Origin: Massiliimalia timonensis
GTDB lineage: Bacteria > Bacillota > Clostridia > Oscillospirales > Ruminococcaceae
Length of the DNA: 64,000 nucleotides
Direction: 5' to 3'
NCBI RefSeq assembly: GCF_900186585.1
Contig: NZ_FYDD01000003.1
Location: forward strand, 558,001-622,000
Shown here in pieces: positions 34,294 through 43,125 of the stretch (positions are counted from its first letter, which is position 1; every line of letters begins with the position of its first letter). The notes below the pieces were generated by a model. That model saw only the letters and a list, made by a program, of their open reading frames with translations. It had not been told where the DNA came from and made no database searches. Made by a program: the position numbers and the translations under genes.

Positions 34294-35577
34294 TTGGAAA
34301 AATACATCATCAACGGCGGAAAGAAACTGTACGGTGAAGTGCCGATCAGTGGAGCAAAAAATGCCGTTGTGGCGATTTTAGCTGCGACTATCTTAGCAGA
34401 TACTCCCTGTGTCATTGAAAACATACCAAACATCAGTGATGTTTCTATTTTAACTAGTATTTTACACGAGATGGGCGCCTCCATCAAAGTGATCAATAAA
34501 ACAACCTTGGAGATCGACACAAGAAGAATCCGCAATCCGGAAGTTCCTTATGAACAGGCAAAGCGGATGCGTGCATCTTATTATTTTTTGGGTTCTTTAT
34601 TGGGACAGTTTAAGCATGCAAAGGTTCCGCTGCCGGGAGGATGTAATTTTGGCGTTCGACCAATCGACCAGCATTTAAAAGGCTTTAAGACCCTTGGCGC
34701 TGACTGGAATCTGGAATACGGCGTGATCAATGTAAAGGCTCAAAAGCTGACCGGGTCAACGATTTATTTAGATGTGGTTTCTGTTGGTGCTACTATCAAT
34801 ATTATGCTGGCGGCGGTAAAGGCAGAGGGCGTTTCTATTATTGAAAACGCTGCGCGTGAACCGCATATTGTCGATTTGGCAAACTTTTTGAACTCTATGG
34901 GCGCTGATATTATGGGCGCCGGGACAGATACTATTAAGATCCGGGGAGTGAACCACCTGCATGGGGTGGAATATTCCATTATCCCGGACCAAATTGAGGC
35001 TGGAACGTATATGGTAGCGGCGGCGGCTACCAAAGGGGATCTTTTGATCCAGAACGTGATTCCGAAGCACTTGGAACCGATCACGGTAAAACTGCGGAAA
35101 ATGGGCGTAGAAGTCACTGAATATGATGATGCTGTCCGTGTCAGGTATGTCGGCCCATTAAAACAGTGTGATGTAAAGACCTTGCCACATCCCGGCTTTC
35201 CTACCGACATGCAGCCGCAGATCACCACCTTGTTGTGTTTGGCGGAGGGGACAAGCATTGTAAAAGAAGGAGTATGGGACAATCGTTTCCGGTACATTGA
35301 TGAGCTGCGCCGCATGGGAGCAGTGGTATCGGTAGACGGCAGAGTGGCGGTAGTGGAAGGAATTCCACATTTTACTGCCGCACCGGTAAAAGCAGTAGAT
35401 CTGCGCGCGGGTGCCGCCATGGTCATTGCGGCGCTGTCTGCAGAGGGGACAACTGAGATCGAAGATATTTTTCATGTAGAACGCGGATATGAAGATATTG
35501 AAAAGAAGCTTCTTGCCATTGGCGCTGATGTGAAAAAGATTTCGATCCCTGACCGTGTTTTAGAACAGGCACTGTAA
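34294..35577 (+). CDS. murA: UDP-N-acetylglucosamine 1-carboxyvinyltransferase
   Basis: Enzyme of 427 residues for the first committed step of peptidoglycan synthesis: transfer of enolpyruvate from PEP to UDP-GlcNAc. The EPT fold is shown by GAKNAVV near the N-terminus and EAGTYMVAAAAT. In the usual position of the PEP-attacking Cys (loop after residue 110) the sequence PLPGGCNFGVRPID keeps Cys. TTG at 34294 was chosen because AAAGGAGAG precedes it and the homologous N-terminus starts there; ATG 34270 is at the likely transcription start. walJ and rlmH follow. Confidence 0.94.
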   Translation: MEKYIINGGKKLYGEVPISGAKNAVVAILAATILADTPCVIENIPNISDVSILTSILHEMGASIKVINKTTLEIDTRRIRNPEVPYEQAKRMRASYYFLGSLLGQFKHAKVPLPGGCNFGVRPIDQHLKGFKTLGADWNLEYGVINVKAQKLTGSTIYLDVVSVGATINIMLAAVKAEGVSIIENAAREPHIVDLANFLNSMGADIMGAGTDTIKIRGVNHLHGVEYSIIPDQIEAGTYMVAAAATKGDLLIQNVIPKHLEPITVKLRKMGVEVTEYDDAVRVRYVGPLKQCDVKTLPHPGFPTDMQPQITTLLCLAEGTSIVKEGVWDNRFRYIDELRRMGAVVSVDGRVAVVEGIPHFTAAPVKAVDLRAGAAMVIAALSAEGTTEIEDIFHVERGYEDIEKKLLAIGADVKKISIPDRVLEQAL

Positions 35578-35591
35578 TAAAAAGACGATCC

Positions 35592-35622
35592 AGCCACTTA
35601 TCATTTAAGTGGCTTTCTTTTT
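35592..35622 (+). terminator. Terminator between murA and walJ
   Basis: AGCCACTTA (35592-35600) pairs with TAAGTGGCT (35606-35614) around a 5-base loop and is followed by a T-rich tail. walJ starts 29 bases later, so some read-through or a further promoter would be needed. Confidence 0.75.
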
Positions 35623-35650
35623 GCAAACCATTCAGAAAAGGACGAAACGT

Positions 35651-36445
35651 ATGTCATTTATTTATCCATTGGCAAGCTCTTCCAGCGGAAACTGTATTTA
35701 CGTTGGGGATCAAAAACAGGGCATTTTAATCGACGCCGGTATCGGGATACGGTCTTTTGCCGCGCATATGGCTTTGATTGGAATTCATTCCAAAGCGATC
35801 CAGGGCATTTTTGTCACACACGAGCACTCTGACCATATCAAAGGGTTAGCCAGAATCCAGCAGGCTTTGAAAGTGCCGGTTTATGCGTCAAGGGGTACCT
35901 TAAAAAGATTGCTGGAAAAACAGGTGCTTTCGGTACAAGCACCGATGCAGTTGGCGACGGGAGAAGGGGTCAGGGCTGGTAGTTTTCAGATAACCGCCTT
36001 TCCCACGCCGCATGACTGTGAAGAAAGCCAGTGTTACCGGATCGGGCTTCCCGATGGGAAACAGGTTTCGGTCTGTACCGATTTGGGGCATATGACAGAG
36101 GAGATCCACAGCCACTTAGTGCAAAGCGATTTAGTAATGTTGGAAAGCAACTATGAGGAATCTTTGCTGGCAGTTGGGAAATATCCGTTTTTCTTAAAAC
36201 GCCGTATTTCAGGAGCGCACGGGCACTTGTCCAACGAAGATTGCGGGAAAGAGATCAAACGTTTATATGAAGCCGGGGTAAAGCGTTTTGTGCTGGGCCA
36301 TTTAAGTGAGGAAAACAACCGTCCTGAGCTTGCGTATGCAAACATTGTACATATTTTAGGGGAATGCGGCGCGGTTGCCGCAAAGGATTTTGAACTGATG
36401 GTAGCGCCCAAGGCAAATCAGGGAAAATGGATGGAAATTAAATAG
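35651..36445 (+). CDS. walJ: MBL-fold metallo-hydrolase, WalJ/YycJ-like
   Basis: Metallo-beta-lactamase fold protein of 264 residues. The metal motif is THEHSDHIKGL, with further ligands in DLGHMTEE and the His of GHLSEENN. WalJ (YycJ) is a nuclease-like protein tied to cell wall control and DNA repair in Firmicutes. In Bacillus, walJ and rlmH are close neighbours, and here rlmH follows by 31 bases, which supports the name. The ATG at 35651 begins the conserved SFIYPLASSSSGN segment. Confidence 0.85.
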   Translation: MSFIYPLASSSSGNCIYVGDQKQGILIDAGIGIRSFAAHMALIGIHSKAIQGIFVTHEHSDHIKGLARIQQALKVPVYASRGTLKRLLEKQVLSVQAPMQLATGEGVRAGSFQITAFPTPHDCEESQCYRIGLPDGKQVSVCTDLGHMTEEIHSHLVQSDLVMLESNYEESLLAVGKYPFFLKRRISGAHGHLSNEDCGKEIKRLYEAGVKRFVLGHLSEENNRPELAYANIVHILGECGAVAAKDFELMVAPKANQGKWMEIK

Positions 36446-36476
36446 CTTTGTATAGAATTTATGAGAAGGAAAGCCT

Positions 36477-36956
36477 ATGCTGACGATCAATTTGATACAT
36501 ATTGGCAAACTGAAAGAACGCTACTGGCAGGACGCATGCGCGGAATACCAGAAGCGGCTGAAAGCGTTCTGTAAACTGCAAATGATAGAGCTGCCGGAAT
36601 ATAAGCTGCCCTCTGAGCCCTCTGACAGCCAAATCGTAAAATGCATTGAGGAAGAGGGAAAAGAGATCATGGGCCGCGTCAAAAGCGGATACCAAATCGC
36701 AATGTGCATTGAGGGGAAAAACGTTACTTCCGAGCAGCTTGCCCGGAAAATTTCAGAAATCTCTTTAAATGGGGTGAGTGAGATCAGCTTTGTGATCGGC
36801 GGTTCCTATGGGTTATCTCAGCAGGTAAAGGATAGGGCCGACTGGAAATTATCCATGTCCCCAATGACCTTTCCGCACCAGCTTGCAAGAGTAATGCTGC
36901 TGGAACAGATTTACCGTGCATTTCAAATCAACTGCAACGGAAAATATCACAAATAA
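36477..36956 (+). CDS. rlmH: 23S rRNA (pseudouridine(1915)-N(3))-methyltransferase RlmH
   Basis: SPOUT-class methyltransferase of 159 residues that methylates pseudouridine 1915 in helix 69 of 23S rRNA, using S-adenosylmethionine. Typical segments are INLIHIGKLKERYW at the start, FVIGGSYGLS in the knot, and SMSPMTFPHQLARVMLLEQIYRA near the end. Length is as in the family. Confidence 0.95.
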   Translation: MLTINLIHIGKLKERYWQDACAEYQKRLKAFCKLQMIELPEYKLPSEPSDSQIVKCIEEEGKEIMGRVKSGYQIAMCIEGKNVTSEQLARKISEISLNGVSEISFVIGGSYGLSQQVKDRADWKLSMSPMTFPHQLARVMLLEQIYRAFQINCNGKYHK

Positions 36957-37008
36957 TTGGGAAAAAGGTGGAAATATTTCTGTTTTCTGCTTTTTTCTGA
37001 AAAATTGG

Positions 37009-37038
37009 TTGCGTAGGGCTGGGAAGTTATAGTATAAT
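37009..37038 (+). promoter_or_regulatory. Promoter of the amino-acid ABC genes
   Basis: TTGCGT (37009-37014) and a perfect TATAAT (37033-37038) are 18 bases apart, 73 bases before the permease start. Confidence 0.7.
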
Positions 37039-37111
37039 ATACTTTAGTGTGTTACTACGTTATCAATCTTGGCTGGGATGCCAAAAAACAAATCAAACGG
37101 AGGATTCTGCA

Positions 37112-37765
37112 ATGGACTACTTAGGGATGCTTCAGCAGCTTTTAAAGGGTTCTGGAATAACGATTATCGTATTTTGCGCGACCTATGTCATGGCGCTCCC
37201 GCTGGGGATGCTGGTGACGCTGGGGGTGCGCTGCCGCTTTAAGCCCTTAAAGGCGGTATTGAATTTTTATATTTACATCATGCGGGGAACGCCGCTGATG
37301 CTTCAGATCTTTACAATTTTTTACGGCCTGCCGTTTTTACCGGTAGTTGGGCCGTACCTGACCTTGACCAGCCGGATGGCGGCAGCTTTGATCGCATTTA
37401 CCCTAAACTATGCGGCATATTTTGCTGAGATCTTCCGCGGCGGGCTTTTAGCAGTAGACAAGGGTCAGTATGAAGCCGCCAAAGTATTGGGATTAAACCG
37501 GACGCAGACCATGTTTCGGATCATTTTCCCACAGATGTTCCGTGTAGCACTGCCTTCCTTGGCAAATGAAACCATTACGCTGGTGAAGGACACTTCTCTG
37601 GTCTTTGTCATCGGGATGGGCGACCTTTTGGAAGCGGCAAAAAATATCGCAAACGCTCAGGCAACGATTCTGCCGTATTTCTTCTGCATGATCTTCTATT
37701 TGATTTTGACAACGGTTCCCGCAATCATCTTCAAAAAGCTAGAAAAGAAATATAGCTTTCAGTAA
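37112..37765 (+). CDS. Polar amino acid ABC transporter permease
   Basis: Membrane permease of 217 residues of the His/Glu/Gln type. It has the family segments MRGTPLMLQIF and YAAYFAEIFRGGLLAVDKGQYEAAKVLGL, the latter holding the EAA loop. The frame is open from a GTG at 37049, but the ATG at 37112 has GGAGGA upstream. It is followed by its ATPase. No substrate-binding protein is encoded here, so that part must come from elsewhere. Confidence 0.9.
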   Translation: MDYLGMLQQLLKGSGITIIVFCATYVMALPLGMLVTLGVRCRFKPLKAVLNFYIYIMRGTPLMLQIFTIFYGLPFLPVVGPYLTLTSRMAAALIAFTLNYAAYFAEIFRGGLLAVDKGQYEAAKVLGLNRTQTMFRIIFPQMFRVALPSLANETITLVKDTSLVFVIGMGDLLEAAKNIANAQATILPYFFCMIFYLILTTVPAIIFKKLEKKYSFQ

Positions 37766-37780
37766 GGGAGGGGAACAGTC

Positions 37781-38524
37781 ATGAAAATGGTACAGATAAA
37801 AGACATGAAAAAGTCCTTTGATGTAGAAGTGCTCAAAGGGATCACCTTGGATGTCCATCAGGGCGATGTGCTGGCGGTGATCGGCTCCTCCGGTTCCGGG
37901 AAATCGACCATGCTGCGGTGTTTGATCGACCTTGAAAAGGTGGATTCCGGAACAGTTATCATTGAGGGGGATCCCTTAGTGCAGGACGGCGTTTATGTAT
38001 CTCAGGGGGAGATTCAAAAGCTGATCTTAAAAATGGGGATGGTATTCCAGCATTTTAATCTTTTTCCGCATTTGACCGTACGGCAGAATTTGGAATTGGC
38101 GCCTAAGCTTGTAAAACAGCAGGATCCGAAAACGATCCGGGAGAATGCCCAAAAATACCTTTCCAAAGTGGGGATGCTCTCTAAAGCGGATGTATTTCCA
38201 GCCTCTCTGAGCGGCGGTCAGAAACAACGTGTTGCGATCGCCCGTGCGTTGATGATGAATCCGGATATTATGTTGTTTGACGAACCTACCTCTGCACTGG
38301 ACCCGGAATTGACGGGGGAAGTTTTAGAAACCATTCGTCAGCTTGCGGAAGAAAACATGACAATGATTGTGGTGACCCATGAAATGGGCTTTGCAAGGGA
38401 AGTAGCCAACCGGGTTGTTTTTATGGACGGCGGCGTTATTTTGGAAGAGGGAACGCCGGACGAAGTGTTTGGAAACCCAAAATGCGACCGGACACGGGAA
38501 TTTTTGACGACGGTTTTAAAATAA
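37781..38524 (+). CDS. Amino acid ABC transporter ATP-binding protein
   Basis: ATPase of 247 residues of the GlnQ/HisP type that powers the permease before it. Walker A is GSSGSGKST, the signature is [14 protein letters not shown], Walker B is [14 protein letters not shown], and the switch His is in VVTHEMGFA. It starts 15 bases after the permease, behind AAGGGAGGGG. Confidence 0.93.
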   Translation: MKMVQIKDMKKSFDVEVLKGITLDVHQGDVLAVIGSSGSGKSTMLRCLIDLEKVDSGTVIIEGDPLVQDGVYVSQGEIQKLILKMGMVFQHFNLFPHLTVRQNLELAPKLVKQQDPKTIRENAQKYLSKVGMLSKADVFPASLSGGQKQRVAIARALMMNPDIMLFDEPTSALDPELTGEVLETIRQLAEENMTMIVVTHEMGFAREVANRVVFMDGGVILEEGTPDEVFGNPKCDRTREFLTTVLK

Positions 38525-38539
38525 AATATGTTCTATTAT

Positions 38540-38583
38540 CAATAAAAAGCAGTACAAGTGAAAACTTGTACTGCTTTTTATTG
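38540..38583. terminator. Bidirectional terminator
   Basis: Twenty-base arms pair perfectly around a GAAA loop, with A and T runs at the ends, between the convergent ABC ATPase and HAD genes. Confidence 0.92.
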
Positions 38584-39273
38584 ATGGTGATCTATCAGAG
38601 GCAAGACTTGGCTTAAATGATCTATCGTGTAATCGATCTTTATATCTGAAGGGGCGGCGGCATGCAGTGGGTTATACCAGCAGCACAAAATACCAAACTG
38701 ATACCCGCCCAGCATATCGCTGGTCAAGGAATCCCCAATGATGATCGCCTCATGGCGCTTACAATCTCCGATCCGGTCCCATACAAACTGAAAAAACTCT
38801 CGGCTTGGTTTTTCGAAGCCGACCTGATCTGAGATAAAAATATCATCAAAAAGGCTGATAAGCCCTGATTTTTGAAGCTTTCTGGATTGAGCGGCTAGAG
38901 TGCCGTTTGTTACTGCGTATTGCTTGACAAGGCCTTTAAGCGCTGTCACCGTTTCCAGCCCATGTTCACAAAAGAAAAATCGATCCCCCAGACAGAGCTG
39001 GTACTCTTCATTAAAAGCTTCGACTTGGTCGAATGAGATCTGTTCTTCCTTGAAAAATGCTTGAAATCTTCCAAGAAGGACATCTTGTTTTGTGATCTCG
39101 CCTTTTTCAAGCTTTTCCCAAAGCGTCCGGTTAATGGCTGAATATCGTTTGATCGCATCATCGTCGCATATTCCCAGTCCAAATCGGGAAAAACATGTTT
39201 TTAGCGCATAGCGTTCTGATTTTTTAAAATCAAGGAGCGTGCCGTCAATATCCCACAGAACTGCCTTTATCAT
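38578..39273 (-). CDS. HAD family hydrolase, YjjG-like nucleotidase
   Basis: HAD superfamily phosphatase of 231 residues. Motif I is LWDIDGTLLDF (nucleophile Asp8), motif II VTNGT, motif III the Lys of GFEKPSREFF, motif IV IIGDSLTSDM. The helical cap and length fit the YjjG group, which dephosphorylates non-canonical pyrimidine nucleotides. Specific substrate not proven. It stands alone on the minus strand. Confidence 0.82.
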   Translation of the reverse strand: MIKAVLWDIDGTLLDFKKSERYALKTCFSRFGLGICDDDAIKRYSAINRTLWEKLEKGEITKQDVLLGRFQAFFKEEQISFDQVEAFNEEYQLCLGDRFFFCEHGLETVTALKGLVKQYAVTNGTLAAQSRKLQKSGLISLFDDIFISDQVGFEKPSREFFQFVWDRIGDCKRHEAIIIGDSLTSDMLGGYQFGILCCWYNPLHAAAPSDIKIDYTIDHLSQVLPLIDHHQ

Positions 39274-39386
39274 TTTTATCTCCTAACGCGTTTGATTTTA
39301 TCCATATTATAACAAAAAGGGTTTGATAAGGCAACCTGCGTAAAAGCAAGGATTCTTCCATTTTTTTGATAAATATGTTATTATAA

Positions 39387-39500
39387 CGTTAAACGGGTCG
39401 TTCAACGTCCTAAAAAGCAGCTCTCAGAACAAAGTTCTTTCATGCCTTACAGTATCGCTGTTTTTGTTTTGGCAGGTTCGCGGTAATCATAACAGGGCAA
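39387..39500 (+). ncRNA. Repeated structured element, copy B (possible pseudoknotted RNA or operator plus RNA)
   Basis: This is the second copy of the element at 9924-10034. The dyad CGTTAAAC / GTTCAACG (39387-39407) has one changed base. The stem is CAGC (39418-39421) with GCTG (39457-39460), extended by A5/T5 with one bulge. The inner hairpin AGAAC/GTTCT is at 39426-39438, and TGCC (39443-39446) can pair with GGCA (39471-39474). An extended -10 (TG at 39376, TATTAT at 39379-39384) precedes it as in copy A. The ECF sigma factor gene begins 145 bases later. Confidence 0.5.
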
Positions 39501-39520
39501 ACAGACTTTTAAGGTGATAG

Positions 39521-39577
39521 AAAATTCTTTTATGCCTTGCATGCCGCTTTTGTATTGTCAGGGCCATAGGATGATAA
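39521..39577 (+). repeat. Degenerate partial third copy of the element
   Basis: The segment reads ATTCTTTTATGCCTT, then CCGCTTTTGTATTGTCAGG, and tracks 39433-39494 of copy B (GTTCTTTCATGCCTT, CGCTGTTTTTG, GGCAGG) with small gaps. It lacks the leading dyad. It looks like a tandem partial duplication that has decayed. Confidence 0.45.
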
Positions 39578-39644
39578 AAAAATTTTAAATTCCGTGCAAT
39601 AAATCTAACTATTTGAGCATTATTCTAATGAAGAGGTAAAAGCA

Positions 39645-40226
39645 ATGATTTTTATTGGTTTGACGTCGACGATAAAAAGCACCTTACAGCAGAATACACT
39701 GCCCTTGGAAGAAGAATGGATCTTAAGGGTGGCAAAAGGTGACCAGCAGGCATTTGCCAGTTTGTATCAGGCAACTGCTTCTGCGGTTTATGGCTTTGCC
39801 TTGTCAATTTTGAAGGATCACACACTTGCGGAAGATGTGATGCAGGACGCTTATTTAAAAATCCATGCCGGTGCGGAAAAGTATCGACCGCAGGGAAAAC
39901 CAATGGCTTGGGTTTTAAGGATCGTCCGAAACCTTTCTTTGATGAAGCTGCGGCAACTAAAAGAGAACAGTGCGGTTTCTATCGAAGAATCGTGGGATAT
40001 TCATGAAGCACGGGATTTTGTTTCTGAGTCAAACAACAAATTGCTATTACAGGCTGCTATGCAGATTTTGACAGATGAGGAACGGCAGATCGTCACCCTT
40101 TATGCGGTTTCCGGAATGAAACACAGGGAAATCGCATCTTTAGTGGGATTACCGCTGCCGACTGTGCTTTCCAAATATCGCCGCGCACTAATGAAATTGA
40201 AAAAACGAATGGAGGAACAAGGATGA
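39645..40226 (+). CDS. ECF-type RNA polymerase sigma factor
   Basis: Sigma-70 family protein of 193 residues with only regions 2 and 4. Region 2 spans FASLYQATASAVYGFA to WVLRIVRNLSLMKLRQ (about residues 37-105), and region 4 is EERQIVTLYAVSGMKHREIASLVGLPLPTVLSKYRRAL. It should direct RNA polymerase to a small regulon once released from its anti-sigma factor, which follows with a 4-base overlap (ATGA). AGAGG precedes the ATG. Confidence 0.9.
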   Translation: MIFIGLTSTIKSTLQQNTLPLEEEWILRVAKGDQQAFASLYQATASAVYGFALSILKDHTLAEDVMQDAYLKIHAGAEKYRPQGKPMAWVLRIVRNLSLMKLRQLKENSAVSIEESWDIHEARDFVSESNNKLLLQAAMQILTDEERQIVTLYAVSGMKHREIASLVGLPLPTVLSKYRRALMKLKKRMEEQG

Positions 40227-41725
40227 CCAATCGAGAAATTGAGAATAGGCTGGCAGAAGAGATCCGGCAGGCAACTCCTAATGTATTGGCTCAGGTCCTC
40301 CAGCAATGTCAAACACAGAAAGAGGAGTGTACGGATATGGCAAATCAGATGGAAGTACAGGTGGTAAACACCAGCAAAAGGAAAAAATGGATCGCGGGGT
40401 TAGCTTCTGCGGCGGCAGCGGTTGTTGTAGTGGCAGGCGCCGGCATATTTGGATACAATTATATGGCGGTCGATTCTGTGATCGGAATTGATGTAAACCC
40501 AAGCATTGAACTGGAGATCAACCGGCAGGATAAAGTTTTGAAAGTGGAGGCATTAAACCAAGACGCAAATGAAATTCTGGATGGTATGGAATTAAAGGGC
40601 GTTGATTTTGATGTGGCAGTCAACGCGTTGATTGGTTCTATGCTGAAAAACGGGTATATTGACGAACTGAAAAATTCTATTTTAATTTCTGTTGATAATG
40701 ATGACGCAGAAAAAAGCGCAGAGTTGGAAAACCGCTTAATGGAAGAGATCAGTGCGATTTTGTCCAGCAGTCAGGTGGACCCAGCCTTGAAGGCGCAGAC
40801 CGTTTCCGCAGAAAGCGATGAATTGCAAAAACTTTCTGAGCAGTATCAGATTTCGGTGGGTAAAGCTTCCCTGATCCAGAGCATCTGCGCTCAGGACAGT
40901 ACGAAACAATTTGCTGATTTGGCAAAATTATCGATCAATGACCTTTACCTAATCGCAGATTCCCAAAAAGTAAATTTAGATGATACGATAACACAGGGAA
41001 ATCCAAGCGATAAAGCATATATTGACGTAGAAAAAGCGAAATCAGCGGCGTTTGCACATGCGGGAGTAAGTGCTTCTGAAGTGCAGCTGTTAAAAGCGGA
41101 GCTCGATTTTGACGATGGCGTAATGGTATATGAGATTGAATTTGTCCGTGGAAATGCAGAGTATGAATATGATATAGACGCTGTTACCGCCAAGGTGCTG
41201 AAGGTAGAAAAAGACGGAACTGACAATAGCCAGCAGGCAAACTCCTCCAATTCTTCTTCCGAAAACAGCCAAGGCGGAAATAACTCCACTGGAAATAACA
41301 GCTTTATTTCAAAAGAGGAAGCGAAAAATATTGCTTTAAAGGCCGCTGGGGTTAATCAAGCAAAAAACGTGAAAGTTTCCTTAGACCGTGATGACAGGGA
41401 ATACAATGTTGAGTTTATGGACGGGGAATTTGAGTATGATTACGAGATCCATGCCGTGTCTGGAAAGGTCCTTGCAGCAGACAAGGAACGGTTAGATGAC
41501 GATGATAGGAACAGCAGTTCAACAGGAGTTATTATTTCAGAAGAGGAAGCGAAAAGTATTGCCTTAAAACAGGCTGGGATCAGTGATCCGGATTGGATAG
41601 AAGCTTCTTTTGACGGCGAGGATAACAAATATGATGTGGAATTCGCTGCCAGCGGCTATGAGTATGATTATGAGATCAATGCTCAGAACGGAAAAATAAT
41701 GGAATATGATCGGGAAAGGTTATAG
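40223..41725 (+). CDS. RsgI-like transmembrane anti-sigma factor with PepSY repeats
   Basis: Membrane protein of 500 residues coupled to the sigma gene. Residues 1-53 are cytoplasmic and should bind the sigma factor. One transmembrane helix spans about 54-79. Just outside is GIDVNPSIEL (Asn92-Pro93), the motif of RsgI-type middle domains, which self-cleave at Asn-Pro. Three PepSY-like repeats follow (about 276-331, 361-421, 437-500), each with an EEAK...A start and an EYDYEI core, joined by Ser/Asn-rich linkers. The N-terminus is not the classical RsgI_N type. The repeats would be the external sensor; the signal is unknown. Confidence 0.8.
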   Translation: MTNREIENRLAEEIRQATPNVLAQVLQQCQTQKEECTDMANQMEVQVVNTSKRKKWIAGLASAAAAVVVVAGAGIFGYNYMAVDSVIGIDVNPSIELEINRQDKVLKVEALNQDANEILDGMELKGVDFDVAVNALIGSMLKNGYIDELKNSILISVDNDDAEKSAELENRLMEEISAILSSSQVDPALKAQTVSAESDELQKLSEQYQISVGKASLIQSICAQDSTKQFADLAKLSINDLYLIADSQKVNLDDTITQGNPSDKAYIDVEKAKSAAFAHAGVSASEVQLLKAELDFDDGVMVYEIEFVRGNAEYEYDIDAVTAKVLKVEKDGTDNSQQANSSNSSSENSQGGNNSTGNNSFISKEEAKNIALKAAGVNQAKNVKVSLDRDDREYNVEFMDGEFEYDYEIHAVSGKVLAADKERLDDDDRNSSSTGVIISEEEAKSIALKQAGISDPDWIEASFDGEDNKYDVEFAASGYEYDYEINAQNGKIMEYDRERL

Positions 41726-41784
41726 GACACAGATAAGTTCATATTATTTGAGATAACGGTATGCACAGCCGATGAAAAAAGATG

Positions 41785-41819
41785 AAAAATACGCAGGTAA
41801 TATGCCTGCGTATTTTTTT
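41785..41819 (+). terminator. Terminator after the anti-sigma gene
   Basis: AAAAATACGCAGG (41785-41797) pairs perfectly with CCTGCGTATTTTT (41805-41817), followed by T. It separates the sigma unit from the ABC unit. Confidence 0.9.
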
Positions 41820-41970
41820 GCCCTTTCTGACTTGGCAATATCAATAATATTTTTTTATTTATTTGTCATCCTGCTAAATATTTTTTTATATAATAAGAAA
41901 AAACTAGCAATATTTATTCCTGTGTATTATAATAGCCCTGAAATGAAAAGTAAAAGTGAGGAAGGCTGAC

Positions 41971-43113
41971 ATGTGTAAGTTAAGGCTAAAAATACTGGCG
42001 TCTATCTCGATGATCACATTGCTGTTGCAGGGGTGCTCTATGATGCCGGAGGAAGAGGAACTTTTGCCGCCGCCGGTCAAAGAGCCGGAGGCTGTTGAAT
42101 ATACAACACAAGTGGTAGAACGCGGGGACATTGTGAATACGGCGAAAGGCTCAGGGAATATCGGGAGCAAAAAGCAGTATTCTCTTTCTTTTACATACCG
42201 CAGCGGGTATCTGAAATCTATGAATGTCAAGCTGGGGGATACCGTCAAGAAAGGGCAACTGATTGCCGAGCTTGACACGGACTCGTTGGAAAAGGATATT
42301 CAAAAAAAGCAGCTTGAGATCGATAAAATCAAGCTGGAATTAGAACAATTACAGGATCAGGATCCCTCCAATGAATTAGAACGCAAGAAGTTAAAGCTGG
42401 AGTATTTAGAGGACAGGAAAAAACAGTTTCCAGATGAAGCACTGGAGCTTGATTACCAAATCAAAGATTTGAAATTAGAAATCAAAGACATGGAAAACCA
42501 GGATGGCGACAATTATAGTGTCAAGGTAAAGAAAAAGGATCTGGAAATCGCACAGATCGATCTGGAGGATTTGAAGCTGACCCGGGATAAGTCACAGATC
42601 GTTGCACCGAGCAGCGGAAAGATCACCTATATGGAGGAGATTGGAATTGGTGATTATGTTCCTGCGCTCAAAACACTGGTCAAGGTTTCTGATCCCTCTG
42701 ATTTGATTCTGGAATATACAGGCGGGTACGCTTTGAAAATGAAGGTGGGGATGCCTGTTACAGCAACTGTGAGTGGAAAAACAGTTACTGGCGAGGTGGT
42801 AACGACACCATCTGATTTTCCGGCAGAGGAGCAAGAGCTTCGGAAGGAAACGGCGTTCATCAAGCTAAATAAAGTGCCTGAGGGTGTAGAGATCGGGGAC
42901 AGCGCCAGCTTTGAAGTAGTTCTGGAACAGAAGGAAGATGTTTTGCTCGTACCAAAACGTGCAGTGATCCAATATATGGGGATTTATACAGCACGTGTGC
43001 TATCTGAGGACAATATCAGAAGCGAGAAGGACATCGAAGTGGGAATCGAAACAGCAACACAGTATGAGGTTATAAGTGGGCTGGAAGAAGGCGACATTGT
43101 TATTTTGGAATAG
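41971..43113 (+). CDS. Periplasmic-adaptor-like lipoprotein (HlyD/MacA family)
   Basis: Membrane fusion protein of 380 residues. The signal peptide ends at LLQGC, so it is a lipoprotein anchored at Cys22. A lipoyl half-motif (SMNVKLGDTVKKGQLIAELD) is followed by a coiled coil (about 105-190, rich in Lys, Glu and Leu) and the second lipoyl half (QIVAPSSGKITYMEEIGIGD), then beta-barrel parts. It should link the FtsX-like permease that follows to the cell surface. ATG 41971 has GAGGAAGG upstream; the GTG at 41956 is less likely. Confidence 0.88.
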   Translation: MCKLRLKILASISMITLLLQGCSMMPEEEELLPPPVKEPEAVEYTTQVVERGDIVNTAKGSGNIGSKKQYSLSFTYRSGYLKSMNVKLGDTVKKGQLIAELDTDSLEKDIQKKQLEIDKIKLELEQLQDQDPSNELERKKLKLEYLEDRKKQFPDEALELDYQIKDLKLEIKDMENQDGDNYSVKVKKKDLEIAQIDLEDLKLTRDKSQIVAPSSGKITYMEEIGIGDYVPALKTLVKVSDPSDLILEYTGGYALKMKVGMPVTATVSGKTVTGEVVTTPSDFPAEEQELRKETAFIKLNKVPEGVEIGDSASFEVVLEQKEDVLLVPKRAVIQYMGIYTARVLSEDNIRSEKDIEVGIETATQYEVISGLEEGDIVILE

Positions 43114-43125
43114 GGGGAAGGCAGC

